Origin: a virus
IMG/VR virus record: IMGVR_UViG_3300025536_000027
Coordinates: 1 to 36,765 of that record
DNA: 36,765 bases
Strand: one strand, 5' to 3'
The notes under the pieces were generated by a model. The model searched no databases. It had not been told where the DNA came from and saw nothing but the letters and a program-made list of their open reading frames with translations. Shown here piece by piece: positions 30,978 to 36,765 of the stretch (position 1 is the stretch's first letter; each line of letters begins with the position of its first letter). The translations under genes and the position numbers were made by a program.

Positions 30978-31427
30978 CTATTTCGACTGAGTGGCCCGCC
31001 ATTCCCACGGTGGCGTAAAGCGGCCCGCCCACAGGCCGCGGCCGGCAGCGCGGGCTTCGGCTTCGTCGGCCGCGAACTCGTTCGAATAGCGGGTAAAGGC
31101 CATGGCCCAGCCCAGCCGCACCATTTCGCGGTTGAGATCGACGCGTCCCGCCCGGCAGTGGGCGATCTCGCGGCCATAGCGGTCGAGGCCGTCGAAGTCG
31201 CAAACCACCGGCCCGCGGCGCAGGAGCGAGCGGAGCACGGCGGCGGCGCGGTGGCCGCATTCGAATTCCGCCCCCGACGATCGCTGGCATTCCTGGCCGA
31301 TCTCCGGCGCGTCAATGCCTTCAAGCCGGATGCGGTGTTCGCCGCTGGCGATGGTGTCGCCATCGATGACCCGAAACGGTTCAACGGTGAGCAGGGCAGC
31401 GGCGAGGATGGCAGCAAGCGGGGACAT
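30978..31427 (-). CDS. Exported thermonuclease-family nuclease
   Basis: A 149-residue SNase-fold nuclease. Residues matching staphylococcal nuclease are visible: D22 and D24 (VIDGDTI, calcium ligands), R34 and E42 (RLEGIDAPE), and R86 (DRYGRE). A short hydrophobic N-terminus (MSPLAAILAAALL) suggests a signal peptide and four cysteines suit an exported, disulfide-bonded enzyme. It lies 35 bases downstream of the repressor on the same strand, so it may be transcribed in lysogens. The longer upstream frame would run through the repressor gene and is unlikely. Confidence 0.85.
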   Translation of the reverse strand: MSPLAAILAAALLTVEPFRVIDGDTIASGEHRIRLEGIDAPEIGQECQRSSGAEFECGHRAAAVLRSLLRRGPVVCDFDGLDRYGREIAHCRAGRVDLNREMVRLGWAMAFTRYSNEFAADEAEARAAGRGLWAGRFTPPWEWRATQSK

Positions 31428-31462
31428 GGAAGTAAGGACGGATGAACCCGTGAATTCCGGCG

Positions 31463-32116
31463 TCAGGAAGCCTTCCGCCGTGGTTTGACGCTGGCGATGA
31501 CGGTGCCCCGGATCATCAGGTTCTGGTCGATCATGTAGGGTTTCAGCAGGCCCGGCGAGGTGGGCGCGGCCAGCAGCACCGGCGGCTGGAAAATCCGGAA
31601 CAGCGCCTCGGCGCCGCGCGAGCGCCAGTCGATCACCGTGGCGCACACCACGTCGCCGGGCTCGGGCGCCATGTTGAGGTCGACGATCATCACGTCGCCC
31701 GGCTGATGACCGATAGCTTCCAGAGCCCGGGTTTTCAGCACCCATGGATCGGTGGCGTTGCGGCCCTCGCAGATGGCCTTGACGGCGGCGGCGACGGCAT
31801 CGCCGTCCGGCTGGCGCGCCGCGATGTAGGGCAGGGCTTCGGCTTCGGCGAATCCATGATCGGGCGTTTCGGCCACCGCCGGGAAGCGCGGCATGGGGCC
31901 CATGATGATGCCCGACGCGACCTCGATCTTGCGGATCACCCGGCTCGACAGCGTCTGGCCCTCGCGGCGCTGCGACATGAAGCTCGACAGGGTAGAGGGA
32001 TCGAAGCCCGCGCGGTTGGCCAATTGCGTCTGATTGAGGCCGGTGCGGTCGATGACGCGCTGCACGAAGGCGCGCTGCTCATCGATCTGGACCCGCAGTT
32101 CGTCGCTCAAAGTCAT
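31463..32116 (-). CDS. CI-like repressor with degenerate S24 domain
   Basis: A 217-residue regulator: N-terminal XRE-type HTH (residues about 24-53, TGLNQTQLANRAGFDPSTLS) and a LexA/S24-like C-terminal domain (HQPGDVMIVDLNMAPEPGDV, residues 137-156). The catalytic serine position reads Ala131-Leu132 instead of Ser-Met, and the expected lysine near 170-176 is absent (AEALFRIFQ). It can probably dimerise and repress but not self-cleave. It would maintain lysogeny through the divergent intergenic region and the leftward promoter. ATG 32116 gives the usual N-terminus; in-frame upstream ATGs exist. Confidence 0.88.
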   Translation of the reverse strand: MTLSDELRVQIDEQRAFVQRVIDRTGLNQTQLANRAGFDPSTLSSFMSQRREGQTLSSRVIRKIEVASGIIMGPMPRFPAVAETPDHGFAEAEALPYIAARQPDGDAVAAAVKAICEGRNATDPWVLKTRALEAIGHQPGDVMIVDLNMAPEPGDVVCATVIDWRSRGAEALFRIFQPPVLLAAPTSPGLLKPYMIDQNLMIRGTVIASVKPRRKAS

Positions 32117-32170
32117 GGTGCGGGGAAGTGTGGCCACAAGGCCCATCGGAGTCACGCGGATAGAAAACAG

Positions 32171-32204
32171 TTGACGAATCACTGTAATCATAAAATCATG
32201 TGAC
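32171..32204 (+). promoter_or_regulatory. Divergent control region with candidate operators
   Basis: The AT-rich gap between repressor and Cro-like genes has a -35-like TTGACG (32171-32176), an AATCACTGT half-site (32177-32185) and AAATCATGTGAC (32193-32204), the element shared with the leftward promoter. A confident -10 cannot be placed. Confidence 0.65.
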
Positions 32205-32216
32205 TATCAATAAGGA

Positions 32217-32468
32217 ATGATTCGGACCATGAACCAGCCTGCCGCCAGCCCGCTCCGGGCCGCCTTCGAGGCGGTGGAAATCCGGCGTTCGCAGGCCGGC
32301 ATCAGCCGCGCCGAACTGTGCCGCCGCGCCGATCTCAACGAGTCGACCTACACCCTGTTGCTCCAGCGCCGGGACCGAGTCCCCCACGTGCGGACGGTGA
32401 GGAGCCTCGAACGCGCCCTCATGGCGCTCCACCCGGTGGCCCCGGCCCGGCTGGAGGCGGCGGAATGA
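32217..32468 (+). CDS. Cro-like DNA-binding protein
   Basis: An 83-residue HTH protein divergent from the repressor. The motif SQAGISRAELCRRADLNEST (approximate HTH, residues about 24-45), followed by VPHVRTVRSLERAL, resembles Cro/C.AhdI-type regulators. By position it should counteract the repressor. Either ATG 32217, with AAGGA immediately adjacent, or ATG 32229, with AAGGA 12 bases away, could be used. The last ten residues repeat the C-terminus of another gene (see 30-bp repeat). Confidence 0.82.
   Translation: MIRTMNQPAASPLRAAFEAVEIRRSQAGISRAELCRRADLNESTYTLLLQRRDRVPHVRTVRSLERALMALHPVAPARLEAAE
32439..32468. repeat. 30-bp direct repeat, copy 1
   Basis: An exact 30-bp copy of 32964-32993, covering the last codons and stop of the Cro-like gene. 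It contains GGAGG and ends GGAATGA, so stop, start and ribosome-binding elements are included. Confidence 0.95.
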
Positions 32469-32473
32469 CGATA

Positions 32474-32764
32474 TCAGCGCGGTGGATCGACCTGGCGGTT
32501 CTCGGCATGGCCGCAGGCGGGGCATTCGAGGGTGTGGCGCTGCACGCCCATCTGGCCGAACAGCGGGTCCGGTGTCACCGCCGATACTTTCATCGCCTGG
32601 CCGCAACGCGGGCATTCCTTTCCGCCCGCCGCGCGCCGGGCTTCGAGCGCGGCCACGCGCGCCTCGATATCGGCAAGCCGCCGCGGCAGGCCGATGAGGG
32701 CTTTCCATGCCGGAATCGCATCGAGGAGCTTCAACATGTCCGAGACTGACAACGGCAAGGCCAT
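32474..32764 (-). CDS. Zinc-ribbon protein
   Basis: A 96-residue protein: helical N-terminus, a coiled-coil stretch (ADIEARVAALEARRA, about residues 31-45) and a zinc ribbon with C51/C54 (CPRC) and C81/C84 (CPAC). It resembles small regulators or nucleic-acid-binding proteins of phage early regions. GGAGG lies 7 bases upstream of its ATG. It converges on the Cro-like gene and its start touches that of the gene on the plus strand through a shared CCATGG. Confidence 0.78.
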   Translation of the reverse strand: MALPLSVSDMLKLLDAIPAWKALIGLPRRLADIEARVAALEARRAAGGKECPRCGQAMKVSAVTPDPLFGQMGVQRHTLECPACGHAENRQVDPPR

Positions 32765-32993
32765 GGGTGTTCCTCCGCCTAATGTGTTCGTGCCGACCGA
32801 GTCGGGTGTGGCAGCCTATCACAGGGTCTTCAGCTCAATCGATATCGTGCCGTTGGACCAGGGGGTCGCGCTGGTGCGGATGCGGCGGGGCGAGGTCGGT
32901 CTGGAAGCCCGCCTCGACTGCGCCAGCGTCCGTCATCTTGCCGCGCTGCTGACGGCCTCCGTCGCCCCGGCCCGGCTGGAGGCGGCGGAATGA
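32736..32993 (+). CDS. Small hypothetical protein
   Basis: An 85-residue protein (PNVFVPTESGVAAYHRVFSS, then VPLDQGVALVRMRRGEVGLE) not recognised. GAGGAG lies 7 bases before ATG 32736, which overlaps the antisense zinc-ribbon gene by 29 bases; an ATG at 32763 would avoid most of this. The C-terminal APARLEAAE is identical to that of the Cro-like protein because of the 30-bp repeat. Confidence 0.6.
   Translation: MSETDNGKAMGVPPPNVFVPTESGVAAYHRVFSSIDIVPLDQGVALVRMRRGEVGLEARLDCASVRHLAALLTASVAPARLEAAE
32964..32993. repeat. 30-bp direct repeat, copy 2
   Basis: Exact copy of 32439-32468, at the end of the next plus-strand gene. A degenerate third copy, lacking three bases and with other changes, lies at 33324-33346. 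Confidence 0.95.
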
Positions 32994-32998
32994 GGTGG

Positions 32999-33265
32999 TC
33001 AGGGAGACGAAAGATGGCTGATGCCGTTCCAGAACTTCTCGGCCATTGCCGCGAGATAGTAGCGCGCGGACGCCAGTTGCTGGCGCTCGGATTCGGGCAC
33101 CGTGCCGGTAGCGTTCAACAGCGACCGGCCCGTGGTCTCGAATAGCCGTTTCACCTGTTCGAGCCCGTCTTCCGGTTGCCGCGCCATCTCGGTGATGAGG
33201 TGCAGGATCAGCATCTCGTGCACGGCGGCGCGGGCCTCAAGGGCAACGATCTCGGATTTGCTCAT
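32999..33265 (-). CDS. Small helical hypothetical protein
   Basis: An 88-residue helical protein (SKSEIVALEARAAVHEMLIL, then LEQVKRLFETTGRSLLNATG and LASARYYLAAMAEKFWNGIS). Not recognised. The ATG at 33265 has GAGG 6 bases upstream; the open frame beyond is Pro/Arg-rich shadow sequence. It converges on the preceding plus-strand gene with only 5 bases between stops. Confidence 0.65.
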   Translation of the reverse strand: MSKSEIVALEARAAVHEMLILHLITEMARQPEDGLEQVKRLFETTGRSLLNATGTVPESERQQLASARYYLAAMAEKFWNGISHLSSP

Positions 33266-33377
33266 TTCGAACCTCGCTTCAAGTTGCGGCCCGAGCCTGC
33301 GCCGATTCCACCGGCGGTGGCAACGGCCCGGCGGGAGGCGGAATGACCGCCCGGAACACCAATTACCCCAGCCGTCC

Positions 33378-33400
33378 ACGCCGCCCGGGATGGGCGGCGT
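33378..33400 (+). terminator. Strong hairpin in the control region
   Basis: ACGCCGCCC and GGGCGGCGT form a perfect 9-bp stem with a GGGAT loop, followed by CTTG rather than a long T-run. It could be a terminator for rightward transcription or part of a structured leader. It is followed by another dyad (33412-33442). Confidence 0.5.
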
Positions 33401-33411
33401 CTTGCGGGGAT

Positions 33412-33442
33412 CCAAGTCCAACGGCGGCAGCGAGGGACTTGG
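33412..33442. promoter_or_regulatory. Second inverted repeat of the rightward leader
   Basis: CCAAGTCC (33412-33419) and GGACTTGG (33435-33442) are perfect 8-bp arms 15 bases apart. With the preceding hairpin they give the non-coding region 33266-33521 a structured appearance. An operator, an RNA element or an antitermination site are possible. Confidence 0.5.
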
Positions 33443-33521
33443 GAGAAGCGGGGACCGCTCAGAAATGCGCCATGCTTTGGCAAGAGCCCCGTCACAGCAT
33501 CTTTTCAGCCGGAGGGCGGCG

Positions 33522-33716
33522 ATGACCACCATCCATTCCCGGCCCTGGCTGGTTTATTTCCGCGGCGATGGCGATGACGGGCTCGAATTGCTGGTCAAGG
33601 TGTCCGACGATCTCGTGGTGTGCGAGCCGGTGTCGCCGGCCACCGCGGCGCGCTGGCTGCGCCAGCTGGCCGACTTCGCCGCCACCGAACTGAAAGCCAT
33701 GGAGCCCCAGGGATGA
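33522..33716 (+). CDS. Small hypothetical protein, first of rightward operon
   Basis: A 64-residue protein (SRPWLVYFRGDGDDGLELLV, then SPATAARWLRQLADFAATEL) with a strong GGAGG 6 bases before the ATG. Likely a beta strand pair followed by a helix. Not recognised. Its stop overlaps the next start (ATGA). Confidence 0.66.
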   Translation: MTTIHSRPWLVYFRGDGDDGLELLVKVSDDLVVCEPVSPATAARWLRQLADFAATELKAMEPQG

Positions 33717-34564
33717 CCCGGCGGGCGCTCCATATGGGCGGCATGAGCCCGCCCGCCGCCAGGCCCGATCCGGGCAAGCCGCCGCGCCTCGACTGGCTGG
33801 CGCTCGCCGATCTCGGCGTCGACGATTCCTACCAGCGCGCCATCGAGCCCAGGGGCTGGCGGACCATCGCCCGCATCGTTGCAAGTTTCGAATGGGCCAA
33901 GTTTTCGCCGCTGATCGTGGCCCCGGTGCCGGGAACTCCGGCCTTCGACATCGTCGATGGCCAGCACCGGGCCACGGCGGCGCTGATCCTGGGTTATGCT
34001 CGGGTGCCGTGCTCGATTGTCGCCGTGCCCCGGGCCGAACAGGCGAAGATCTTCGCCGCCGTCAATGGCGTGACGACGGCGGTGACGCCGGTGCAACTCT
34101 ACAAGGCGGCACTGCTGGGCGGCGAGGACTGGGCCGTGGCCCTCGACCGGGCCTGCACGGCGGCGGGGATCGTGGCCATGATTCACCCGGCGCGGCTCAA
34201 CGACATGAAGCCGTGGCACACCCAGAGCCTCGGCACCCTGCGCCAGCTATTGCAGCGCCACGGCGAGGATTATCTGCGCAAAGGCCTGAAGCGGCTGAAG
34301 GCCATGCCCGGCATGGAGCGGGGCGGCGCCATTAATTCCGCGGCGATCCGCGACTCCTGCCGTGGGCGGGACGGGGGCGATCACAGCCAGCCGCGGCCTC
34401 CGGCGGCGGTGCCGCGGCTGGCCGCCGTGCCGCGCCTCGATGAAATGCCCGAGGGCATGGCCGAGAAGATTCGCTGGCTGAAGCGCAAGGGCTTCGGGGT
34501 GTCCTACATCGCCGCCACCCTGAAGGTTCCCTATTCGGCGATAGAGGGGGCGTTGCGGAAATGA
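33713..34564 (+). CDS. ParB-like nuclease-domain protein
   Basis: A 283-residue protein with a ParB/Srx-type N-terminal domain: VDDSYQRAIE (about residues 36-45), FSPLIVAPV, and DIVDGQHRATAAL (79-91) holding the DGQHR motif that binds nucleotide in this fold. A middle helical domain and a C-terminal HTH-like end (RWLKRKGFGVSYIAATLKVP) suggest DNA binding. Phage ParB-like proteins may aid partition, silence host genes or act as nucleases; no choice can be made here. It belongs to the rightward operon. Confidence 0.85.
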   Translation: MTRRALHMGGMSPPAARPDPGKPPRLDWLALADLGVDDSYQRAIEPRGWRTIARIVASFEWAKFSPLIVAPVPGTPAFDIVDGQHRATAALILGYARVPCSIVAVPRAEQAKIFAAVNGVTTAVTPVQLYKAALLGGEDWAVALDRACTAAGIVAMIHPARLNDMKPWHTQSLGTLRQLLQRHGEDYLRKGLKRLKAMPGMERGGAINSAAIRDSCRGRDGGDHSQPRPPAAVPRLAAVPRLDEMPEGMAEKIRWLKRKGFGVSYIAATLKVPYSAIEGALRK

Positions 34565-34860
34565 CCAGCGAAGACTTCATGGCCGCCGCGCTCGAAGGGC
34601 ATTTCTACGTGCTGCGGGTGGATAACGGCGGCACCGCGCGGGTGTCCGAGACCGGACGGCGGCCGCCGCCGGACACGCGGTTGAGCGAAGAACACCGGCG
34701 CCGTTGCGCGGAGAACGGGCGCGAGCCCCTGGCCCTCGATACCGCCCGCATCGCGGAGCTGCGGCGGCAGGGTCTGTCGTGGCTGGATGTGGGCAAGGCC
34801 CTGGGTTGCTCCACCACCGCCGTCCGGAACGCCCTGGCGCGGATCGAGGCGGGGGCATGA
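34561..34860 (+). CDS. HTH protein
   Basis: A 99-residue protein with an N-terminal strand-rich part (GHFYVLRVDNGGTARVSETG) and a C-terminal resolvase-type HTH (TARIAELRRQGLSWLDVGKA followed by LGCSTTAVRNAL). Probably binds DNA. Overlaps both neighbours by four bases. Confidence 0.72.
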   Translation: MTSEDFMAAALEGHFYVLRVDNGGTARVSETGRRPPPDTRLSEEHRRRCAENGREPLALDTARIAELRRQGLSWLDVGKALGCSTTAVRNALARIEAGA

Positions 34861-35420
34861 GCGCCTGGCCGTTCGGACACCTGCGGCCCATGGGTTATGG
34901 GGCGATCTGCGCCGATCCGCCGTGGTCCTATGAAATGTATTCGGCCAAAGGCCACGCCAAGAGCCCCGAGGCCCATTACGCGACGATGGCCGACAACGAT
35001 ATTCTCGCTTTGCCGGTGGGCGATCTGGCGCAACGCGATTGCCTGCTGTGGCTGTGGGCGGTGTGGCCCAAGCTGCCCCTCGCGGTCGAGTGCGTCAGGC
35101 GCTGGGGTTTCACCCACGTCACCGGCGGGGCCTGGGTCAAGCGCACCAAAAACGGCAAGCTGCGCTGGGGCACCGGCTACACGCTGCGCTCGGTGACCGA
35201 ACCGTTTCTCATCGCCCGCAACGGCCGGCCCCAGGCGCGCACCACCGATATCGTCAACCTGATCGAGGCGGAGGCGCGCGGCCACTCCGCCAAGCCGCGG
35301 GAAGCCCGCGACATCGTCGAACTCATGACGCCCGCCGCCTTCCGCTGCGAGCTGTTCGCCCGCGAGGCGTGGCCCGGCAACGACGTCTGGGGCCATGAAG
35401 CGCCGGAGTCCCGCCCATGA
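34857..35420 (+). CDS. MT-A70 family adenine methyltransferase
   Basis: A 187-residue methyltransferase of the MT-A70 type. The catalytic DPPW motif is at residues 20-23 (ICADPPWSYEMYSAKG), with the expected later motifs: LLWLWAVWPKLPLAVECVRR, GWGFTHVTGGAWVK-like sequence, and VTEPFLIARNG. It should make N6-methyladenine in DNA. Phages use such enzymes to protect DNA from host restriction or to regulate genes. The start overlaps the previous stop (ATGA), and no restriction enzyme is nearby, so it is an orphan methylase. Confidence 0.92.
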   Translation: MSAWPFGHLRPMGYGAICADPPWSYEMYSAKGHAKSPEAHYATMADNDILALPVGDLAQRDCLLWLWAVWPKLPLAVECVRRWGFTHVTGGAWVKRTKNGKLRWGTGYTLRSVTEPFLIARNGRPQARTTDIVNLIEAEARGHSAKPREARDIVELMTPAAFRCELFAREAWPGNDVWGHEAPESRP

Positions 35421-35803
35421 CGGCGCGTATTTTCGTGCCGGATTACCAGCGCCGCCTGGTGATCGAGATGGCCAAGGCCGGCCATCCGCCGCGCATCATC
35501 GCGCGCGATCCCGCCGTCGCGGTGGGGATCGACGCCATCTATGCCATTCTTGCCCGCGCCCGGGCCGAAGGCCAGCCGGTGCCGAAGTTTCCGGCATTCA
35601 ACGGGCCGCGTCCCGACGACCGCCCCGGCCTGGTGGTGCGGGTGGCCCTGTGGCGCGGCGAACAGGTGCGCGCCGTCGAGGCCGCCGCCCGGGCGCGCAA
35701 CCTCACCCGCAGCCAGCTGGTCAACCGGCTGGTCGAACAGGCACTGGAGCACAATCTGATCGGCGCGGTGCTCGACGATGGGGTGGGCGATGGCGCTGGC
35801 TAA
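35417..35803 (+). CDS. Putative DNA-binding protein
   Basis: A 128-residue protein with an N-terminal HTH-like part (QRRLVIEMAKAGHPPRIIAR) and a C-terminal helix pair (AARARNLTRSQLVNRLVEQA) resembling a ribbon-helix-helix. Not assigned to a family. It starts with an ATGA overlap in the rightward operon. Confidence 0.65.
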   Translation: MTARIFVPDYQRRLVIEMAKAGHPPRIIARDPAVAVGIDAIYAILARARAEGQPVPKFPAFNGPRPDDRPGLVVRVALWRGEQVRAVEAAARARNLTRSQLVNRLVEQALEHNLIGAVLDDGVGDGAG

Positions 35804-36041
35804 GCGCTGTGTCGCGCGCGGCTGCATGGCCGATCCCCATTGGGGCTTCGGCAGCGCGCTCGCCGGCACCATGCGCTGGGCCTGCCTGGCCCACCGGGGC
35901 CTGATCTGGATTACCGAAACGCTGGGGAGCCCCACAGTCTCCACCCCGGCGGCGGCGGAGGGCCGCGCGCAACACCGGCCCTCCGCCGCACTCCCTGCGA
36001 AGGCGCCCTTTCCGAAGGCCCAGGGGAGTTTGTTCGGATGA
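35790..36041 (+). CDS. Small Cys-containing hypothetical protein
   Basis: An 83-residue protein with C7, C12, C32 and H35 (KRCVARGCMADPHWGF, MRWACLAHRG), a possible zinc site. The C-terminal half is low-complexity Ala/Pro. ATG 35790 overlaps the previous gene by 14 bases; an in-frame ATG at 35778 would overlap by 26. Not recognised. Confidence 0.6.
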   Translation: MALAKRCVARGCMADPHWGFGSALAGTMRWACLAHRGLIWITETLGSPTVSTPAAAEGRAQHRPSAALPAKAPFPKAQGSLFG

Positions 36042-36328
36042 CCATGGAAGCCCGGACGCAGGCCGATGTGCGCGCCGCCTCGTATGAGGAAATCATCGCC
36101 GATCCGCTGTTCAAGCGCGGCTACGACGATATCTTCCACGCCCGCGAACCGGCCCGCCAACTGGGCTGGGACGATAAAGAGCAACTGGCTTACGAGCGGG
36201 GCCGCCAGTTCGGCGTGGTGGTGGCGGGCCTGGGCGAGGGCCGGGTGCCGCTGGTGCGGGGCTTTCAGGCCCATCCGCGCGCCAGGCTGCTGCTGACCCT
36301 CGCCATGCAATCGCGCGAGGTGCTGTGA
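36038..36328 (+). CDS. Conserved-type hypothetical phage protein
   Basis: A 96-residue protein (YEEIIADPLFKRGYDDIFHA, then LAYERGRQFGVVVAGLG). The pattern F.RG..D...G, then YERGRQF is one I recall from phage replication-region proteins of unknown function. It starts with an ATGA overlap just before the primase. Confidence 0.65.
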   Translation: MTMEARTQADVRAASYEEIIADPLFKRGYDDIFHAREPARQLGWDDKEQLAYERGRQFGVVVAGLGEGRVPLVRGFQAHPRARLLLTLAMQSREVL

Positions 36329-36765
36329 ACCGCGACCCGGCATTCGAGGACTGGGTGGGCGAGGCCCGGCGCGCCGATGTGCTGAGGGTGGCCATGGCGC
36401 TGCCGGGGGGCTCGCATCTGGGGCCCGGCCACTGCACCAATGTGCCGTGCCCCGGCTGCGGCGGGATCAAGCGCTTTTCGGTCAACACCCGCAAGAACAT
36501 CTTCTATTGCCGCGAAACGGCGGTGGGGGGTGATGCCATCGCCCTGGTGCGCCACGCCACGGGCGGGGATTTTCTCGACGCGGTGGAATTGATCACGGGC
36601 CGCCCCATGCCCGGAAAGAAAGCCTTGACCGAACAGGAAAAGAAGGAACGGGCCGAACGGCTGGCGGCCCTCGACGCCAGCCGGCAGGCCCACCAGGCGC
36701 GGGCCGAGGCGGAGCACAACGAGTTCCGCGACCGGGAAATACGCCGCGCCCGCAAGATATGGGAC
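36325..36765 (+). CDS. Primase, N-terminal part (cut by window edge)
   Basis: The first 147 residues of a phage primase/helicase-type protein. A zinc-finger region reads CTNVPCPGCGGIKRFSVNTR (C37, C42, C45) and NIFYCRETAVGGDAIALV (C62). In the usual CHC2-type finger the last pair is CxxC; here the second cysteine is replaced (CRET), so C37 or H36 may complete the site. The remainder (ITGRPMPGKKALTEQEKKER) enters a helical linker. The start is a GTG overlapping the previous TGA. The reading frame is open to the right edge. Confidence 0.86.
   Translation, partial: MNRDPAFEDWVGEARRADVLRVAMALPGGSHLGPGHCTNVPCPGCGGIKRFSVNTRKNIFYCRETAVGGDAIALVRHATGGDFLDAVELITGRPMPGKKALTEQEKKERAERLAALDASRQAHQARAEAEHNEFRDREIRRARKIWD

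Noticed and set aside
32465-32749. Plus-strand frame starting in the 30-bp repeat
   Set aside because: It is antisense to the zinc-ribbon gene, whose CPRC/CPAC motifs and Shine-Dalgarno are convincing.
33475-33505. Promoter TTGGCA with TCTTTT after 17 bases
   Set aside because: The -10 is poor and the start would leave almost no leader before the Shine-Dalgarno at 33511.
33343-33525. 60-codon plus-strand frame after the degenerate third repeat
   Set aside because: Despite a GGGAGG upstream, it runs through two strong hairpins and has no protein-like pattern; it looks like a gene remnant at best.
1-36765. tRNA or rRNA genes, insertion sequences
   Set aside because: No conserved tRNA arms, rRNA segments or transposase motifs were seen by eye; a covariance-model scan was not possible.

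Overview
The window is about 36.8 kb of very GC-rich DNA (roughly two thirds G+C). It reads almost end to end as one temperate, siphovirus-like phage or prophage of an alphaproteobacterium. The host assignment is inferred from the tail module: the distal-tail genes (DUF2460, DUF2163, NlpC/P60 and a giant TIM-barrel tail protein, followed by DUF2793) are the set found in gene transfer agents and phages of Alphaproteobacteria. No host gene, tRNA, insertion sequence or CRISPR array was recognised, and no intergenic stretch exceeds 300 bases.

Layout. (1) 56-23574, plus strand: one long late operon with tightly overlapping genes. In order it holds small and large terminase, DUF6148 protein, portal, S49 protease, scaffold-like protein, decoration protein, Mu gpT-like capsid, connector proteins, tail tube, tail chaperones with a -1 frameshift signal, tape measure, GTA-like tail tip, fibre/adhesin proteins, then lysis genes. 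A terminator at 23717-23751 closes it. (2) 23782-24084: a small plus-strand gene. (3) 24115-30452, minus strand: a leftward early operon of many tiny, mostly unknown genes. It includes an HD nucleotidase, a minimal ATP-dependent DNA ligase domain and, last, a large serine recombinase. (4) 30453-33521: the control region, with a small membrane protein, an exported nuclease, a CI-like repressor, a divergent Cro-like gene and small genes on both strands. (5) 33522-36765, plus strand: a rightward operon with a ParB-like protein, DNA-binding proteins, an MT-A70 adenine methyltransferase and a primase cut off by the window edge.

How it works together. The repressor probably acts on both the divergent repressor/Cro region and the leftward promoter, because an identical 12-base element lies in both. 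This resembles the lambda OR/OL arrangement. The serine recombinase would integrate and excise the phage. The rightward operon begins DNA replication, and the late operon packages DNA into a hybrid particle (lambda-type packaging, Mu-type capsid, GTA-type tail tip) and lyses the cell.

Most notable: a textbook -1 frameshift cassette (slippery heptamer, 5-base spacer, 8-bp stem) in the tail chaperone genes; two carbohydrate-binding-like modules apparently inserted inside the TIM barrel of the tail-tip protein; a repressor whose S24 domain appears to lack its catalytic serine and lysine; a candidate shared operator; and several exact repeats around small accessory genes. All functions are inferred by eye from protein motifs and gene order; no database search was run.
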